Origin: Actinocatenispora thailandica
GTDB taxonomy: Bacteria; Actinomycetota; Actinomycetes; Mycobacteriales; Micromonosporaceae
Direction: 5' to 3'
Assembly (NCBI RefSeq): GCF_016865425.1
Contig: NZ_AP023355.1
Coordinates: 6,508,198 to 6,572,197, forward strand
Length of the DNA: 64,000 nt
Shown: positions 8,501-16,939 of the stretch, one piece after another
Layout: the number at the start of each line of letters is the position of its first letter
Position numbering within the stretch: the first letter of the stretch is position 1
Program-made: the position numbers and the translations under genes
The notes under the pieces: generated by a model
Databases searched by the model: none
The model's input: only the letters and a program-made list of their open reading frames with translations
What the model was told of the DNA's origin: nothing

Positions 8501-9406
8501 TCACGCCTTGACACTTCCCTCGGTCAGTCCGGACCGCCAGAACCGTTGCAGCACCACGATCAGGATCATCAGCGGGATCACCGACACCAGCGCGCCGCCG
8601 ACCTCCAGCTGGTACAGCAGCGGTTGCCGGGACGCGAAGCCCTGCCACGAGGTGAGCCCCAGCGTGATCGGGTAGAGCTTGGTGTCGGACAGCATCACCA
8701 GCGGAAGGAAGTAGTTGTTCCAGATCCCGACGAACTGGAACAGGAACACCGTCACCAGCGCCGGCGACATGATCCGCAGCACGATCCGGCGGAAGATGGC
8801 GAACTCGCTGGCGCCGTCGATCCGGGCCGCCTCCAGCAGCCCCGGCGGGACGGCCGCGTCGGCGTAGATCCGGCACAGGTACACGCCGAACGGGCTGACG
8901 AAGCTGGGCAGCAGCACCGCCCAGTACGAGTTGGCCAGGTCCGCCTGGGTGAACAGCAGGTAGAGCGGCAGCGCGAGCGCGGTCTGCGGCAGCATCACGC
9001 CGGCCAGGATGGTGTTGAACACCGCCTCCCGGCCGCGGAACGAGAACCGGGCCAGGCCGTAGCCGGCGCCCGCGGCGAGTGCGGTGGCCACCAGCGCGCC
9101 GCCACCGGCGTACACGATGCTGTTCAGCCCCCAGCGCAGGTAGATGTGGCTGTCGAAGGAGAACAGGTCGCCGAGGTTGCTGAGCAGCTGCGGGTGGGCG
9201 AACCAGAGCCCGAAGCTGCCGAACAGGTCGGTGCTGTTCTTCGTCGCGGACACGATCAGCCAGTAGACCGGGACCAGGAAGTAGATCGAGATCAGGCCGA
9301 GCACCGCGGTCAGGATGATCCGGGTGGACAGCGGGCCGTCGGCGAGCCGGCGCCGCTTCCGTCGGGTGTGGACGGTCGTGGTCGGCCGTTCCATCGTGGC
9401 GGTCAT
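8501..9406 (-). CDS. Carbohydrate ABC transporter permease (MalG type)
   Basis: 301 residues with about six membrane spans. The EAA loop that docks to the ATPase reads EAARIDGASEFAIFRRI near residue 195. The order, C-terminal GSVKA-like tail and pairing with the next gene are those of MalG-type CUT1 permeases. ATG 9406 overlaps the stop of the MalF-type gene (ATGA) and has GGAGG upstream. No ATPase is encoded in this operon, as usual in actinomycetes, where a shared MsiK-type ATPase serves many CUT1 importers. Confidence 0.92.
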   Translation of the reverse strand: MTATMERPTTTVHTRRKRRRLADGPLSTRIILTAVLGLISIYFLVPVYWLIVSATKNSTDLFGSFGLWFAHPQLLSNLGDLFSFDSHIYLRWGLNSIVYAGGGALVATALAAGAGYGLARFSFRGREAVFNTILAGVMLPQTALALPLYLLFTQADLANSYWAVLLPSFVSPFGVYLCRIYADAAVPPGLLEAARIDGASEFAIFRRIVLRIMSPALVTVFLFQFVGIWNNYFLPLVMLSDTKLYPITLGLTSWQGFASRQPLLYQLEVGGALVSVIPLMILIVVLQRFWRSGLTEGSVKA

Positions 9407-10299
9407 CCGCGCCTCCTGCCACCGACCAGCCGCAGGAACCCGAACGACAGCACCGCGGCGATCAGCGCCAGCAGTACCGCCTCGGCGGCGGCATAGTTGT
9501 AGTTGTTGTTGGAAAACGCGTCCGCGTACGCGGCGATGTTCGGCGTGTAGGTGCTCGTCACGTTGGCGGTCAACGGTTGCAGCACCAGTGGCTCGGTGAA
9601 CAGTTGCAGCGAGCCGATGATGGTGAACACGGTGGTGAGCACGATCGCCGGCCGGATCAGCGGCAGCTTGATGTGCCAGACGGCCTGCCAGGCGTTCGCC
9701 CCGTCGATCCGCGCCGCCTCCAGCAGATCCCCCGGTACCGCCTTGAGCTGGGCGATGATGACCAGCATGTTGTAGCCGGCGAACTGCCAGGTGACGATGT
9801 TCGCGATCGACCAGAGCACGGTGTTCGGCCCGAGGAAGTCGAGGGTGAGCCCGAGGTGTCCGCCTATCGACACCAGCGGGCTGATCCCCGGCGTGTACAG
9901 GAAGCCCCACAGGATCGAGGCGACGACGCCAGGCACCCCGTACGGCAGGAAGAAGGCGGAGCGGAAGAACCGCACGCCGCGGGCGGACGCCGCGTCCAGC
10001 AGCAGCGCGAGCACGGTCGCCAGCACGATCATCACCGGCACCTGGACCACCGCGTAGCCGAGCACCCGCAGCACGCTCTGCACGAACGCACCCTCGGCGA
10101 ACACCTTGGCGTAGTTGCCGAACCCGGCGAACACCTGCCTGGTGCCGAGCTCCCCGTACAGCCCGGTGCGTTCGGTGCGGAACAGGCTCTGGTAGAGCGC
10201 GTAGCCGATCGGGACGATGAAGAACAGCAGGAAGAACAGGCAGAACGGGGCGACGAACCCGATGCCCGGGGAGATCCGCCGACGCGTGCGGGTCGCCAT
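9403..10299 (-). CDS. Carbohydrate ABC transporter permease (MalF type)
   Basis: 298 residues with about six membrane spans. A basic N-terminus (MATRTRRR) precedes the first helix. The EAA loop is EAARIDGANAWQAVWHIKLP around residue 200, and the FFLPYGVPGVV periplasmic-gate region is typical of MalF-like CUT1 subunits. It overlaps by ATGA both the binding-protein gene upstream and the MalG-type gene downstream, so the three are translationally coupled. Confidence 0.92.
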   Translation of the reverse strand: MATRTRRRISPGIGFVAPFCLFFLLFFIVPIGYALYQSLFRTERTGLYGELGTRQVFAGFGNYAKVFAEGAFVQSVLRVLGYAVVQVPVMIVLATVLALLLDAASARGVRFFRSAFFLPYGVPGVVASILWGFLYTPGISPLVSIGGHLGLTLDFLGPNTVLWSIANIVTWQFAGYNMLVIIAQLKAVPGDLLEAARIDGANAWQAVWHIKLPLIRPAIVLTTVFTIIGSLQLFTEPLVLQPLTANVTSTYTPNIAAYADAFSNNNYNYAAAEAVLLALIAAVLSFGFLRLVGGRRRG

Positions 10300-11654
10300 C
10301 ACCGCTCCCTTCCCGGTCCGGACGCCTCGAGCCCCTTGGCATGCAGGTCGTCCACGGTCTGCTGCTGCGCGGTGCGCAGTGCGCCGATCAGCTTGCCGCC
10401 GCTGTTGACCGCGCCGGCGATCGAGGCGTTCAGGTGGTCCAAGGTCGAGGCCGTGGTGGGCAGCCACATCCAGCTGTCGTCGATCTGCTGGTCCGCCGCG
10501 GCGAAGATCTCGTTGTACCGCTGGCCGCCGAAGAACTTGCTCGGCCGGTCCAGGATCGTCCGGTGGTACGAGTTGGCCAGCGCCGGCCAGCCGTAGCCGC
10601 CCTTGATGAGCAGGTTGACGCTGTCCAGGTTGGTGTTGAGCCAGACCGCGAACCGCATCGCCTCCTCCGGGTACTGCGTGTTGGCCATCACCGCGGTCGA
10701 CGAGCCGCCCCAGTTCGCCGCGCTCGGATGTGTCTCGTCCCACTGCGGCATCAGCGCCACCCGCCACTTCCCGGCGGTACCGGCGGCGTTGCCCATCAGC
10801 AGCGCGTCGCCCCACTGCGGCCCGACCCAGCTGACGATCTGGCCACGTTGCAGCTGCGCGAACCAGCCGGACTGCATGTCCTGCTCGGCCAGCACGAGCT
10901 TCTCGTGCAGCATCTCGTCCCAGTAGTCGCACATCCGGGTACTGCCCGGGTCGGTCATGTCGATCCGCCAGCGCTGCCCGCTCGGGGTGAACCAGTGCGC
11001 GCCGGCCTGCCAGGCCAGGCCGGTCTGGTAGGCGGAGTTCGCCGGCGGGAACGCCATGAGGTACGCGCCCGGGTCCGCCTTGCGCACCTTCGCGGCGGCG
11101 TCCCGGTACTGCTGCCAGGTCCTCGGCACCTCGATGCCCCACTTGGCGAACAGGTCGGCGCGGTAGAACATCGCCATCGGCCCGGACGCCTCCGGCACCG
11201 TCCGCACCCGCTTGTCGAACACCCCCTGCCGCCACTGCCACGGCACGAACAGGTGCTGGTACTTCTCGACGCCGTAGTCGGTGAGGTCGAGCAGCCCGCC
11301 GTCCAGCATGAACGCCGGCAGGATGTGGTACTCGATCTGCGCCAGGTCCGGTGCGCCACCGGTGTGCACCGCGGCGTGCAGCTTCGCGTAGCCGCCGCTG
11401 CCGCCGGGGATGATGGTGTCCAGGTGCACCTGCACGTCCGGGTTGCGCTTGTTCCACAGGTCGACGGGTGCGGCGATGCCCGGCACCCAGGACCAGAAAC
11501 GGAGCGTCACCTTCTCGCCCGGCTTGCGGTCTGCCCGGCCCGGCGGTGGCGCCGCGCCGGTGCCGCACCCGGTGAGCAGCCCGGCTCCGGCCGCCGCCGC
11601 GGCGGCGCCGCCGGCCAGCACCGATCGTCGTGTCATCGCCGTTGGCGAGCCCAT
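10299..11654 (-). CDS. Extracellular sugar-binding lipoprotein of CUT1 ABC importer
   Basis: 451 residues. The N-terminus has a twin-arginine MTRRSVL, an alanine-rich h-region and a lipobox LLTGC, so it is exported (possibly by Tat) and lipid-anchored at about Cys29. The mature part is a family-1 solute-binding protein: KVTLRFWSWVPG at the start, ALMPQWDETHPSAANWGGS and WLNTNLDSVNLLIKGGYGWPA later. The coupled GH42 gene suggests a beta-galactoside or galacto-oligosaccharide ligand. ATG 11654 has AAAGGGG upstream; ATG 11636 would start directly at the RR motif but lacks a binding site. Confidence 0.9.
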   Translation of the reverse strand: MGSPTAMTRRSVLAGGAAAAAAGAGLLTGCGTGAAPPPGRADRKPGEKVTLRFWSWVPGIAAPVDLWNKRNPDVQVHLDTIIPGGSGGYAKLHAAVHTGGAPDLAQIEYHILPAFMLDGGLLDLTDYGVEKYQHLFVPWQWRQGVFDKRVRTVPEASGPMAMFYRADLFAKWGIEVPRTWQQYRDAAAKVRKADPGAYLMAFPPANSAYQTGLAWQAGAHWFTPSGQRWRIDMTDPGSTRMCDYWDEMLHEKLVLAEQDMQSGWFAQLQRGQIVSWVGPQWGDALLMGNAAGTAGKWRVALMPQWDETHPSAANWGGSSTAVMANTQYPEEAMRFAVWLNTNLDSVNLLIKGGYGWPALANSYHRTILDRPSKFFGGQRYNEIFAAADQQIDDSWMWLPTTASTLDHLNASIAGAVNSGGKLIGALRTAQQQTVDDLHAKGLEASGPGRER

Positions 11655-11694
11655 CCTGACCCCTTTCGGTGCACACCGACGCGGGATGGCTCCG

Positions 11695-11724
11695 AGCATC
11701 ACCAGGGTGTGACATGCCTGTCAA
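11695..11724 (-). promoter_or_regulatory. Putative promoter of the sugar importer-GH42 operon
   Basis: On the minus strand a perfect -35 TTGACA (11724-11719) is followed after 18 bases by GATGCT (11700-11695). Its -35 overlaps the TGACA/TGTCA inverted repeat, so the operator could block it. Confidence 0.4.
11710..11723. promoter_or_regulatory. Inverted repeat operator TGACA-N4-TGTCA
   Basis: TGACATGCCTGTCA is an inverted repeat with 5-bp arms in the short AT-rich region between the divergent sugar-binding-protein and SDR genes. The local FadR-type GntR regulator is the natural candidate to bind it and control both arms. Confidence 0.5.
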
Positions 11725-11751
11725 GATGTATTCATAAAAAAAGACTTAACC

Positions 11752-11757
11752 TAGAGT
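11752..11757 (+). promoter_or_regulatory. Putative -10 box of the SDR-gntR-dgoD operon
   Basis: TAGAGT lies 7 bases before ATG 11765, with only a weak purine stretch in between, fitting a leaderless transcript. GTG 11756 would overlap the box. Confidence 0.4.
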
Positions 11758-11764
11758 GGCGGGC

Positions 11765-12532
11765 ATGGCAGCAGAGACGACCGCGCCGGGGAGATTCGCG
11801 GGCCGGCTGGCGGTGCTGACCGGCGCGGCCCGCGGCATCGGCGCCACCACCGCCCGCCGGCTCGCCGCCGAGGGCGCCCGGGTGGTGCTCGCCGACATCG
11901 ACGACACCGGTGCGCAGGTCGCCGCGGAGATCGAGGCGGCCGGCGGGCAGGCCACCTTCGTCGCCGCGGACGTCGCCAGCGACGCCGACTGGGACCGCGT
12001 CGCCGCCGTCGCGCACCGGTACGGGCCGGTCGACGTGCTGGTCAGCAACGCGTTCTTCGACCCGGCCCGGCCGCTGCACGAGACCGGCCGGGACAGCTGG
12101 GACCGGCAGCTCGCCGTCTGCCTCACCGGCAGCTACCTCGCCGTCCGTACCTTCCTGCCGGACCTGCGCGCGCGGCGCGGCGCGGTCGTCGTCACCTCGT
12201 CGGTGCACGCCCTGATCGGCCTGCCCGGCCACCCGGCGTACGCGGCGGCGAAGGGCGGGCTGACCGCGCTGTGCCGGCAACTCGCCGTCGAGTACGGCCC
12301 GGAGGTCCGGGTCAACAGCGTGCTGCCCGGCCCGATCCTGACCGCCGCCTGGGACGGCGTGCCCGAACCCGATCGGGCCCGCAGCGTCGAGGCCACCGCC
12401 GCGAAACGGTTCGGCGACCCCGCCGAGGTCGCCGCCGTCATCGCGTTCCTCGCCTCCCCCGAGGCCTCGTACGTGACCGGCGCCGCGGTCCCGGTCGACG
12501 GCGGCTGGTCCATCACGAAGGCGTCCGCGTGA
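11765..12532 (+). CDS. Short-chain dehydrogenase/reductase, candidate galactose dehydrogenase
   Basis: 255 residues, a classical SDR. The cofactor motif TGAARGIG is at 19-26, and the catalytic Ser (TSS, about 136), Tyr149 and Lys153 are in place. The usual NNAG is changed to SNAF. A C-terminal VDGGW completes the fold. It is translationally coupled (GTGA) to the GntR gene and then to D-galactonate dehydratase, so oxidation of D-galactose to galactonolactone is a reasonable inference. Other sugar or polyol dehydrogenase activity cannot be excluded. Confidence 0.88.
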   Translation: MAAETTAPGRFAGRLAVLTGAARGIGATTARRLAAEGARVVLADIDDTGAQVAAEIEAAGGQATFVAADVASDADWDRVAAVAHRYGPVDVLVSNAFFDPARPLHETGRDSWDRQLAVCLTGSYLAVRTFLPDLRARRGAVVVTSSVHALIGLPGHPAYAAAKGGLTALCRQLAVEYGPEVRVNSVLPGPILTAAWDGVPEPDRARSVEATAAKRFGDPAEVAAVIAFLASPEASYVTGAAVPVDGGWSITKASA

Positions 12533-13242
12533 ACGAGTACCCGGGCCGCGGGCTGCACGGCCAGACCGTCGAGCTGCTCGCGCACCGCATCCTGTCCGGC
12601 CGGCTCGCCGAGGGCGCCACGCTCGACATCCCGGCGCTGGAGGCCGAACTCGACGTGTCCCGTACCGCGCTGCGCGAGGCGCTGAAGGTGCTGTCCGCCA
12701 AGGGACTGGTCGGCGCGCGGCAGAAGCGCGGCACGTTCGTCCGGCCGCGGCAGGCCTGGAACCTGCTCGACGGTGACGTGATGCGCTGGCAGTTCGCCGC
12801 GCCCGCGCCGACCTGGACGCGGTTCCTCGGCGACCTGGCCGAGGTGCGTACCCTGCTGGAGCCGCCGGCCGCCCGGCTCGCCGCGACCCGGCGCACCGAC
12901 GCCGACCTGGCCGAACTCGACGCGGCGCTGTCCGAGATGGACGGTGCCACGGACGCCGACGCCGCGGTCGCCGCCGACCTGCGGTTCCACCGGGCCCTGC
13001 TGGCCTGCACGCACAACGAGCTGCTCGGCCGGCTGGAGGTCGTGGTGGAACGCGCCCTCGCCGAGCGGGACCGGCTGGTACACGGCGGATCCGCGCCCGA
13101 CCCGGTCCCCACCCACCGGCCGGTACTCGACGCGATCCGGGCCGGCGACCCGGACGGCGCCGAGACGGCGATGTACGACCTGCTCGCCGCGGCCAACCAG
13201 CACGCCGCGGCGCTGACCCCGGACCGAGCGGAGCGCGGATGA
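12529..13242 (+). CDS. FadR/GntR-family regulator (FCD domain), DgoR-like position
   Basis: 237 residues. An N-terminal winged helix (LDVSRTALREALKVLSAKGLVGARQKRGTFV) is followed by an all-helical FCD effector domain with the metal-site Asp/His of DLRFHRALLACTHNELL and further His residues at the C-terminus. GTG 12529 overlaps the SDR stop, and its own stop overlaps the dgoD start. E. coli DgoR, which controls galactonate use, belongs to the same family, so a galactonate-responsive repressor acting at the 11710-11723 repeat is likely, though inferred. Confidence 0.88.
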   Translation: MNEYPGRGLHGQTVELLAHRILSGRLAEGATLDIPALEAELDVSRTALREALKVLSAKGLVGARQKRGTFVRPRQAWNLLDGDVMRWQFAAPAPTWTRFLGDLAEVRTLLEPPAARLAATRRTDADLAELDAALSEMDGATDADAAVAADLRFHRALLACTHNELLGRLEVVVERALAERDRLVHGGSAPDPVPTHRPVLDAIRAGDPDGAETAMYDLLAAANQHAAALTPDRAERG

Positions 13243-14381
13243 GGATCGCACGGATCGAGACGTTCCAGGTACCGCCGCGCTGGCTGTTCTGCCGGGTGGA
13301 GACCGACGACGGGCTGGTCGGCTGGGGCGAGCCGGTCGTCGAGGGCCGCGCCGAGGTGGTTCGCGCCGCCGTCGAGGTCGCCGCCGAACACCTGCTCGGC
13401 GCCGACCCGCTGCGCATCGAGGACCACTGGCAGGTGCTGACCAAGGGCGGCTTCTACCGCGGTGGGCCGGTCCTGTCCAGCGCCGTCGCCGGCCTCGACC
13501 AGGCGCTCTGGGACATCGCCGGCCAGGCGTACGGGGTCCCGGTGTACGCGCTGCTCGGCGGCCCGGTGCGGGACCGGGTGCGGATGTACACCTGGGTCGG
13601 CGGCGACGAGCCGGCTGAGATCACCGACTCGGTCGGCGCCGCCGTCGCCGCCGGCTTCACCGCCGTCAAGATGAACGGGTTCGGCCGGATCGGCCGGGCC
13701 GCCACCGCCGCCGACCTCGCCGGCCTGGTGGACCGGGTCGCCGCCGCCCGCGCCGTACTCGGGGCCGACCGGGACGTCGCCGTCGACTTCCACGGCCGGG
13801 TCGCCTGGCCCACCGCGCCCCGGGCCATCGCCGCGATCGCCGACCTGCACCCGCTGTTCGTCGAGGAACCACTCCCCCCGGAGTACGGCCACCAGCTGTC
13901 CCGGTTGACCGCTGGCCCGGTGCCGATCGCGACCGGGGAACGGCTCTACTCCCGTACCGACTTCCTGCCCGCGCTGACCGCCGGGATCGCCGTCGCCCAG
14001 CCGGACCTGTCGCATGCCGGCGGCATCTCCGAGGTACGCCGGATCGGCGCGCTCGCCGAGACCTTCGACGTGCCGCTCGCCCCGCACTGCCCGCTCGGGC
14101 CGGTGGCGCTCGCCGCGTCGCTGCAGGTCGACTTCGCCACGCCCAACGTGCTGATCCAGGAACAGTCCATGGGCATCCACTACAACACCGGCAACGACCT
14201 GCTCGACTACGTCGCCGACCCGACCCCGTTCCGGTTCGTCGACGGGTACGCGCAGCGCACCGAGACGCCCGGCCTCGGCGTGACGCTCGACGAGGCCGCC
14301 GTCCGCGCCGCCGACGGCCGCGACGCCGGCTGGCGCAACCCGCTCTGGCGCCATCCCGACGGCTCGCTCGCGGAGTGGTGA
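13239..14381 (+). CDS. dgoD: D-galactonate dehydratase (enolase superfamily)
   Basis: 380 residues, within two of the E. coli enzyme. The N-terminus (IETFQVPPRWLF, GWGEPVVEGRA) is characteristic of galactonate dehydratases. Active-site residues fall in place: Asp183 and His185 in VDFHGR, Glu209 in FVEEPL, Glu234 in TGERL, His283 in APHCPLGP and Glu308 in QEQSMGIHYN. It converts D-galactonate to 2-keto-3-deoxygalactonate in the cytoplasm. ATGA overlap couples it to the regulator. No DgoK/DgoA kinase or aldolase adjoins it; KDG kinase and KDPG aldolase genes at 34.6-36.3 kb might complete the route. Confidence 0.93.
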   Translation: MRIARIETFQVPPRWLFCRVETDDGLVGWGEPVVEGRAEVVRAAVEVAAEHLLGADPLRIEDHWQVLTKGGFYRGGPVLSSAVAGLDQALWDIAGQAYGVPVYALLGGPVRDRVRMYTWVGGDEPAEITDSVGAAVAAGFTAVKMNGFGRIGRAATAADLAGLVDRVAAARAVLGADRDVAVDFHGRVAWPTAPRAIAAIADLHPLFVEEPLPPEYGHQLSRLTAGPVPIATGERLYSRTDFLPALTAGIAVAQPDLSHAGGISEVRRIGALAETFDVPLAPHCPLGPVALAASLQVDFATPNVLIQEQSMGIHYNTGNDLLDYVADPTPFRFVDGYAQRTETPGLGVTLDEAAVRAADGRDAGWRNPLWRHPDGSLAEW

Positions 14382-14391
14382 CCAGGCAGGA

Positions 14392-15324
14392 TCAGCGCCG
14401 GGCGGCCGGTGCCCGCTGCGCATGCTCGGAGGCGACCTCGGCCGCCAGCAGCAGCACGTTCGCCGACAGGTACACGAAGAAGATGAACGCCGCCGCCGCG
14501 CCGAGCACCCCGTAGATGGCGTTGTAGTGGGCGAAGTTGGCCAGGTAGACGGCGAACCCGTCCTTCAGCGCCTCGAACAGCACCGTGCCGAACAGGGCTC
14601 CCGGCCAGACGTCGGCCACCCGGGTCCGGGTGGCCGGCACGATCCGGAACAGCAGCACGAACACGACGAAGGTGAGCGCCATCGGCGCCAGCAGCCCGAG
14701 CAGCCAGCCCGCCGCACCGACGAGCCGGCCGAGCACCTCCGGTGACTGCCCGGCCCGGCTGGTCAGCCGGTCCACCACGGTCAGCACGAACGACGCCAGC
14801 AGCACCGGGCCGGTGGCGGCGACCAGCAGCACGTCGACCAGCTTGCCGTGCAGGAACCCCCGGGGCGCCGGCGCGTCCCAGGCGAGGGTGAGCGCGGTAC
14901 GCAGCGCGCCCATCATTCCGGAGGCGGCGATCACCACGCCGAGCAGGCCGAGCAGTCCCAGCGCGGCCGACCCGCCCTGCAACTGCGCCAGCAGCGCGGC
15001 GAGGCCACGCTGCCCGTCCGCGGTCAGCGGCACGTAGGCGGTGACCGTACCGATCACCGTGTCCCGGACGTGCGCCTCGTCGGCGACCAGGCCGAACGTC
15101 GACAGCACCACGATGGCCAGCGGAAACACCGACAGCAGGACGTGGAACGCGATGGCGGCGGCCAGCTGCGGGCAGCGGTCCTCGGCGAACTCGCCCACCG
15201 CGCGCCGAACCAGCACCAGCGCTCGCCGGGTGCGCGGGCCGGACAGCCGGAGCAGTCGCCCCCACGCCTGGCGTAGCAGCAGGCCGAGCCGGGCGGACCA
15301 GGCGTCCGACAGGCGGCGGATCAC
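14392..15324 (-). CDS. YihY/BrkB-family inner-membrane protein
   Basis: 310 residues with about six membrane spans. The family hallmark is AAAIAFHVLLSVFPLAI in the first hydrophobic region and GALFGTVLFEALKDGFAVYLANFAHYNAIYGVLGAAAAFIFFVYLSA at the end. YihY proteins are widespread membrane proteins of unresolved function, once mislabelled as ribonuclease BN. GTG 15324 has GGAGG upstream. It converges on dgoD with a 10-bp gap and is probably monocistronic. Confidence 0.88.
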   Translation of the reverse strand: MIRRLSDAWSARLGLLLRQAWGRLLRLSGPRTRRALVLVRRAVGEFAEDRCPQLAAAIAFHVLLSVFPLAIVVLSTFGLVADEAHVRDTVIGTVTAYVPLTADGQRGLAALLAQLQGGSAALGLLGLLGVVIAASGMMGALRTALTLAWDAPAPRGFLHGKLVDVLLVAATGPVLLASFVLTVVDRLTSRAGQSPEVLGRLVGAAGWLLGLLAPMALTFVVFVLLFRIVPATRTRVADVWPGALFGTVLFEALKDGFAVYLANFAHYNAIYGVLGAAAAFIFFVYLSANVLLLAAEVASEHAQRAPAARR

Positions 15325-15389
15325 CGGGCACCTCCGCGAACCGTTCCGGGGACCGTCGAAGCGGTCGTCTCGATGATCCCATGAACGGC

Positions 15390-15417
15390 AGATCGCCCCG
15401 CCGTGGCGGGGCGATCT
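15390..15417 (-). terminator. Strong GC hairpin downstream of the ehu operon
   Basis: A 13-bp perfect stem (15390-15402 with 15405-15417; arms AGATCGCCCCGCC and GGCGGGGCGATCT) with a minimal loop lies 52 bp beyond the ehuA stop. No T-run follows. Confidence 0.65.
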
Positions 15418-15427
15418 CGACTCCGAC

Positions 15428-15462
15428 GGGGTTCCGCTGCCGCTGGCCGGCGGCGGAACCCC
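15428..15462 (-). terminator. First hairpin after ehuA
   Basis: GGGGTTCCGC (15428-15437) pairs with GCGGAACCCC (15453-15462). It starts 6 bp after the ehuA stop and is followed by a second hairpin, so this is a tandem terminator. Confidence 0.65.
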
Positions 15463-15468
15463 GACCGG

Positions 15469-16233
15469 TCAGCGCTCTTCGAGGACGGCGCGCAGGAACG
15501 TCTGGGTGCGCTCGTTCTCCGGGTTCGAGAAGATCTTGTCCGGCGGGCCCTCCTCCACGATCCGGCCCTTGTCGAACATCAGGATCCGGTTGGACACGTC
15601 CCGGGCGAACTGCATCTCGTGCGTGACGATCAGCATCGTGATGGTCGTCGTCTGGGCGATGTCGCGCAGCACGTTGAGCACGTCGGCGACGAGTTCCGGG
15701 TCGAGCGCCGAGGTGACCTCGTCCAGCAGCAGCACGTCGGGCTGCATGGCAAGCGCCCGGGCGATCGCCACCCGCTGCTGCTGACCGCCGGACAGCGAGG
15801 TCGGGTGCTGGTCGACCCGGTCGCCGAGGCCCACCATGTCCAGCAGCTGTTTCGCCCGCTCCACCGCTTCGTCCCTCGGCAGTCCGAGCACGTGGATCGG
15901 CGCCTCGGTGACGTTGTCCAGCACCTTCATGTTCGGGAACAGGTTGAACTGCTGGAAGACCATGCCGATCTTCTTGCGCACGGTGCCCAGGTAGCGCTCG
16001 CTTGCCGGAACGAGCTGGCCCCCGCGCATCATGTGCGACAGCGGCTCGCCCTCGACGTAGATGACACCGCCGTTGATCTTCTCCAGCGTCATCAGCAGCC
16101 GCAGGATCGTGGTCTTCCCCGACCCGGACGGCCCGATCAACGTGACCCGCTCGCCCTGGGCGACGGAGAAGTCCAGGTGATCGAGGACGACATTGGTGCC
16201 GAACTGCTTCACCACCTTGTCGAACTGCACCAT
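15469..16233 (-). CDS. ehuA: ABC transporter ATPase, ectoine/hydroxyectoine type (EhuA-like)
   Basis: 254 residues. Walker A is GPSGSGKTT, the signature LSGGQQQRVAIARAL, Walker B VLLLDEVTSALD, and the H-loop THE. The stretch LMTLEKINGGVIYVEGEPLSH is characteristic of the EhuA branch of polar amino-acid ATPases. ATG 16233 is preceded by GGAGGG at 7-base spacing; the frame is open upstream but overlaps ehuD. It powers uptake with EhuC and EhuD. The gene is last in the operon, before two hairpins. Confidence 0.86.
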   Translation of the reverse strand: MVQFDKVVKQFGTNVVLDHLDFSVAQGERVTLIGPSGSGKTTILRLLMTLEKINGGVIYVEGEPLSHMMRGGQLVPASERYLGTVRKKIGMVFQQFNLFPNMKVLDNVTEAPIHVLGLPRDEAVERAKQLLDMVGLGDRVDQHPTSLSGGQQQRVAIARALAMQPDVLLLDEVTSALDPELVADVLNVLRDIAQTTTITMLIVTHEMQFARDVSNRILMFDKGRIVEEGPPDKIFSNPENERTQTFLRAVLEER

Positions 16234-16285
16234 CGGGGTGCCCTCCGGCAGCCGGGTCACCCGGCTTTCCACAGCAGAGGTGTCG

Positions 16286-16939
16286 TCAGTGTCCAAGGCG
16301 CGTCTCCAGCTTTCGTACCAGGATCGAGGTCGGGTAGCTGGCCAGCAGGAAGAGGATCGCCGCCAGCGTGAACGTGCCGGTGTAGGCGAAGTGCTCGCCA
16401 CCGTACTCCTCGGCCACTCGCACCATTTCCGGCACCGCAATCACCGACAGGTACGGCGTGTCCTTGAACATCGAGATGGCGTAGTTACCCAGTGCCGGCA
16501 GCACGTTGCGCACCGCCTGCGGCAGGACCACCGCCTGCCAGGTGCGGCGCCGCGACATCGACAGCGCCACGGCGGCTTCCCACTGCCCCTTCGGCACACC
16601 GTCGATGCCCGCCCGGTACACCTCCGACATGTAGGTGGCGTAGTGGATGCCGAGCACGATGGAGCCGACCAGGAACGGGCCGAGTGGCCGGGCCACGAAG
16701 CCGACACCCGTCGCGAACAGCAACTGCACCATCAACGGGGTGCTGCGGACGAACTCCACGAAAGCCCGCACCGGCACCCGGACCCACCGGGTGTGCATCC
16801 GGCGCAGGATCGCCAGGACCAGGCCGAACACCACGCCGATCCCGGTACCGATCAGGGTGGCGGTCAGCGTGTAGCGGAAGAACCCCACCAGCAGCAGCGG
16901 CAGGATCTCGCCGAGATTGGAGGTATCGAACATCGTCAC
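16286..16939 (-). CDS. ehuD: ABC permease, ectoine/hydroxyectoine type (EhuD-like)
   Basis: 217 residues and about five membrane spans, a HisM-type permease. Its EAA-like loop is EAAVALSMSRRRTWQAVVLPQAVRNVLPALGN, and FVEFVRSTPLMVQLLF is the usual family motif of polar amino-acid permeases. GTG 16939 overlaps the ehuC stop (GTGA) with AGGGGG upstream; ATG 16933 is the alternative. It pairs with EhuC. Confidence 0.86.
   Translation of the reverse strand: MTMFDTSNLGEILPLLLVGFFRYTLTATLIGTGIGVVFGLVLAILRRMHTRWVRVPVRAFVEFVRSTPLMVQLLFATGVGFVARPLGPFLVGSIVLGIHYATYMSEVYRAGIDGVPKGQWEAAVALSMSRRRTWQAVVLPQAVRNVLPALGNYAISMFKDTPYLSVIAVPEMVRVAEEYGGEHFAYTGTFTLAAILFLLASYPTSILVRKLETRLGH

Noticed and set aside
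12513-14423. 636-codon minus-strand frame opposite gntR and dgoD
   Set aside because: Low-complexity shadow of dgoD, which has every active-site residue on the plus strand.
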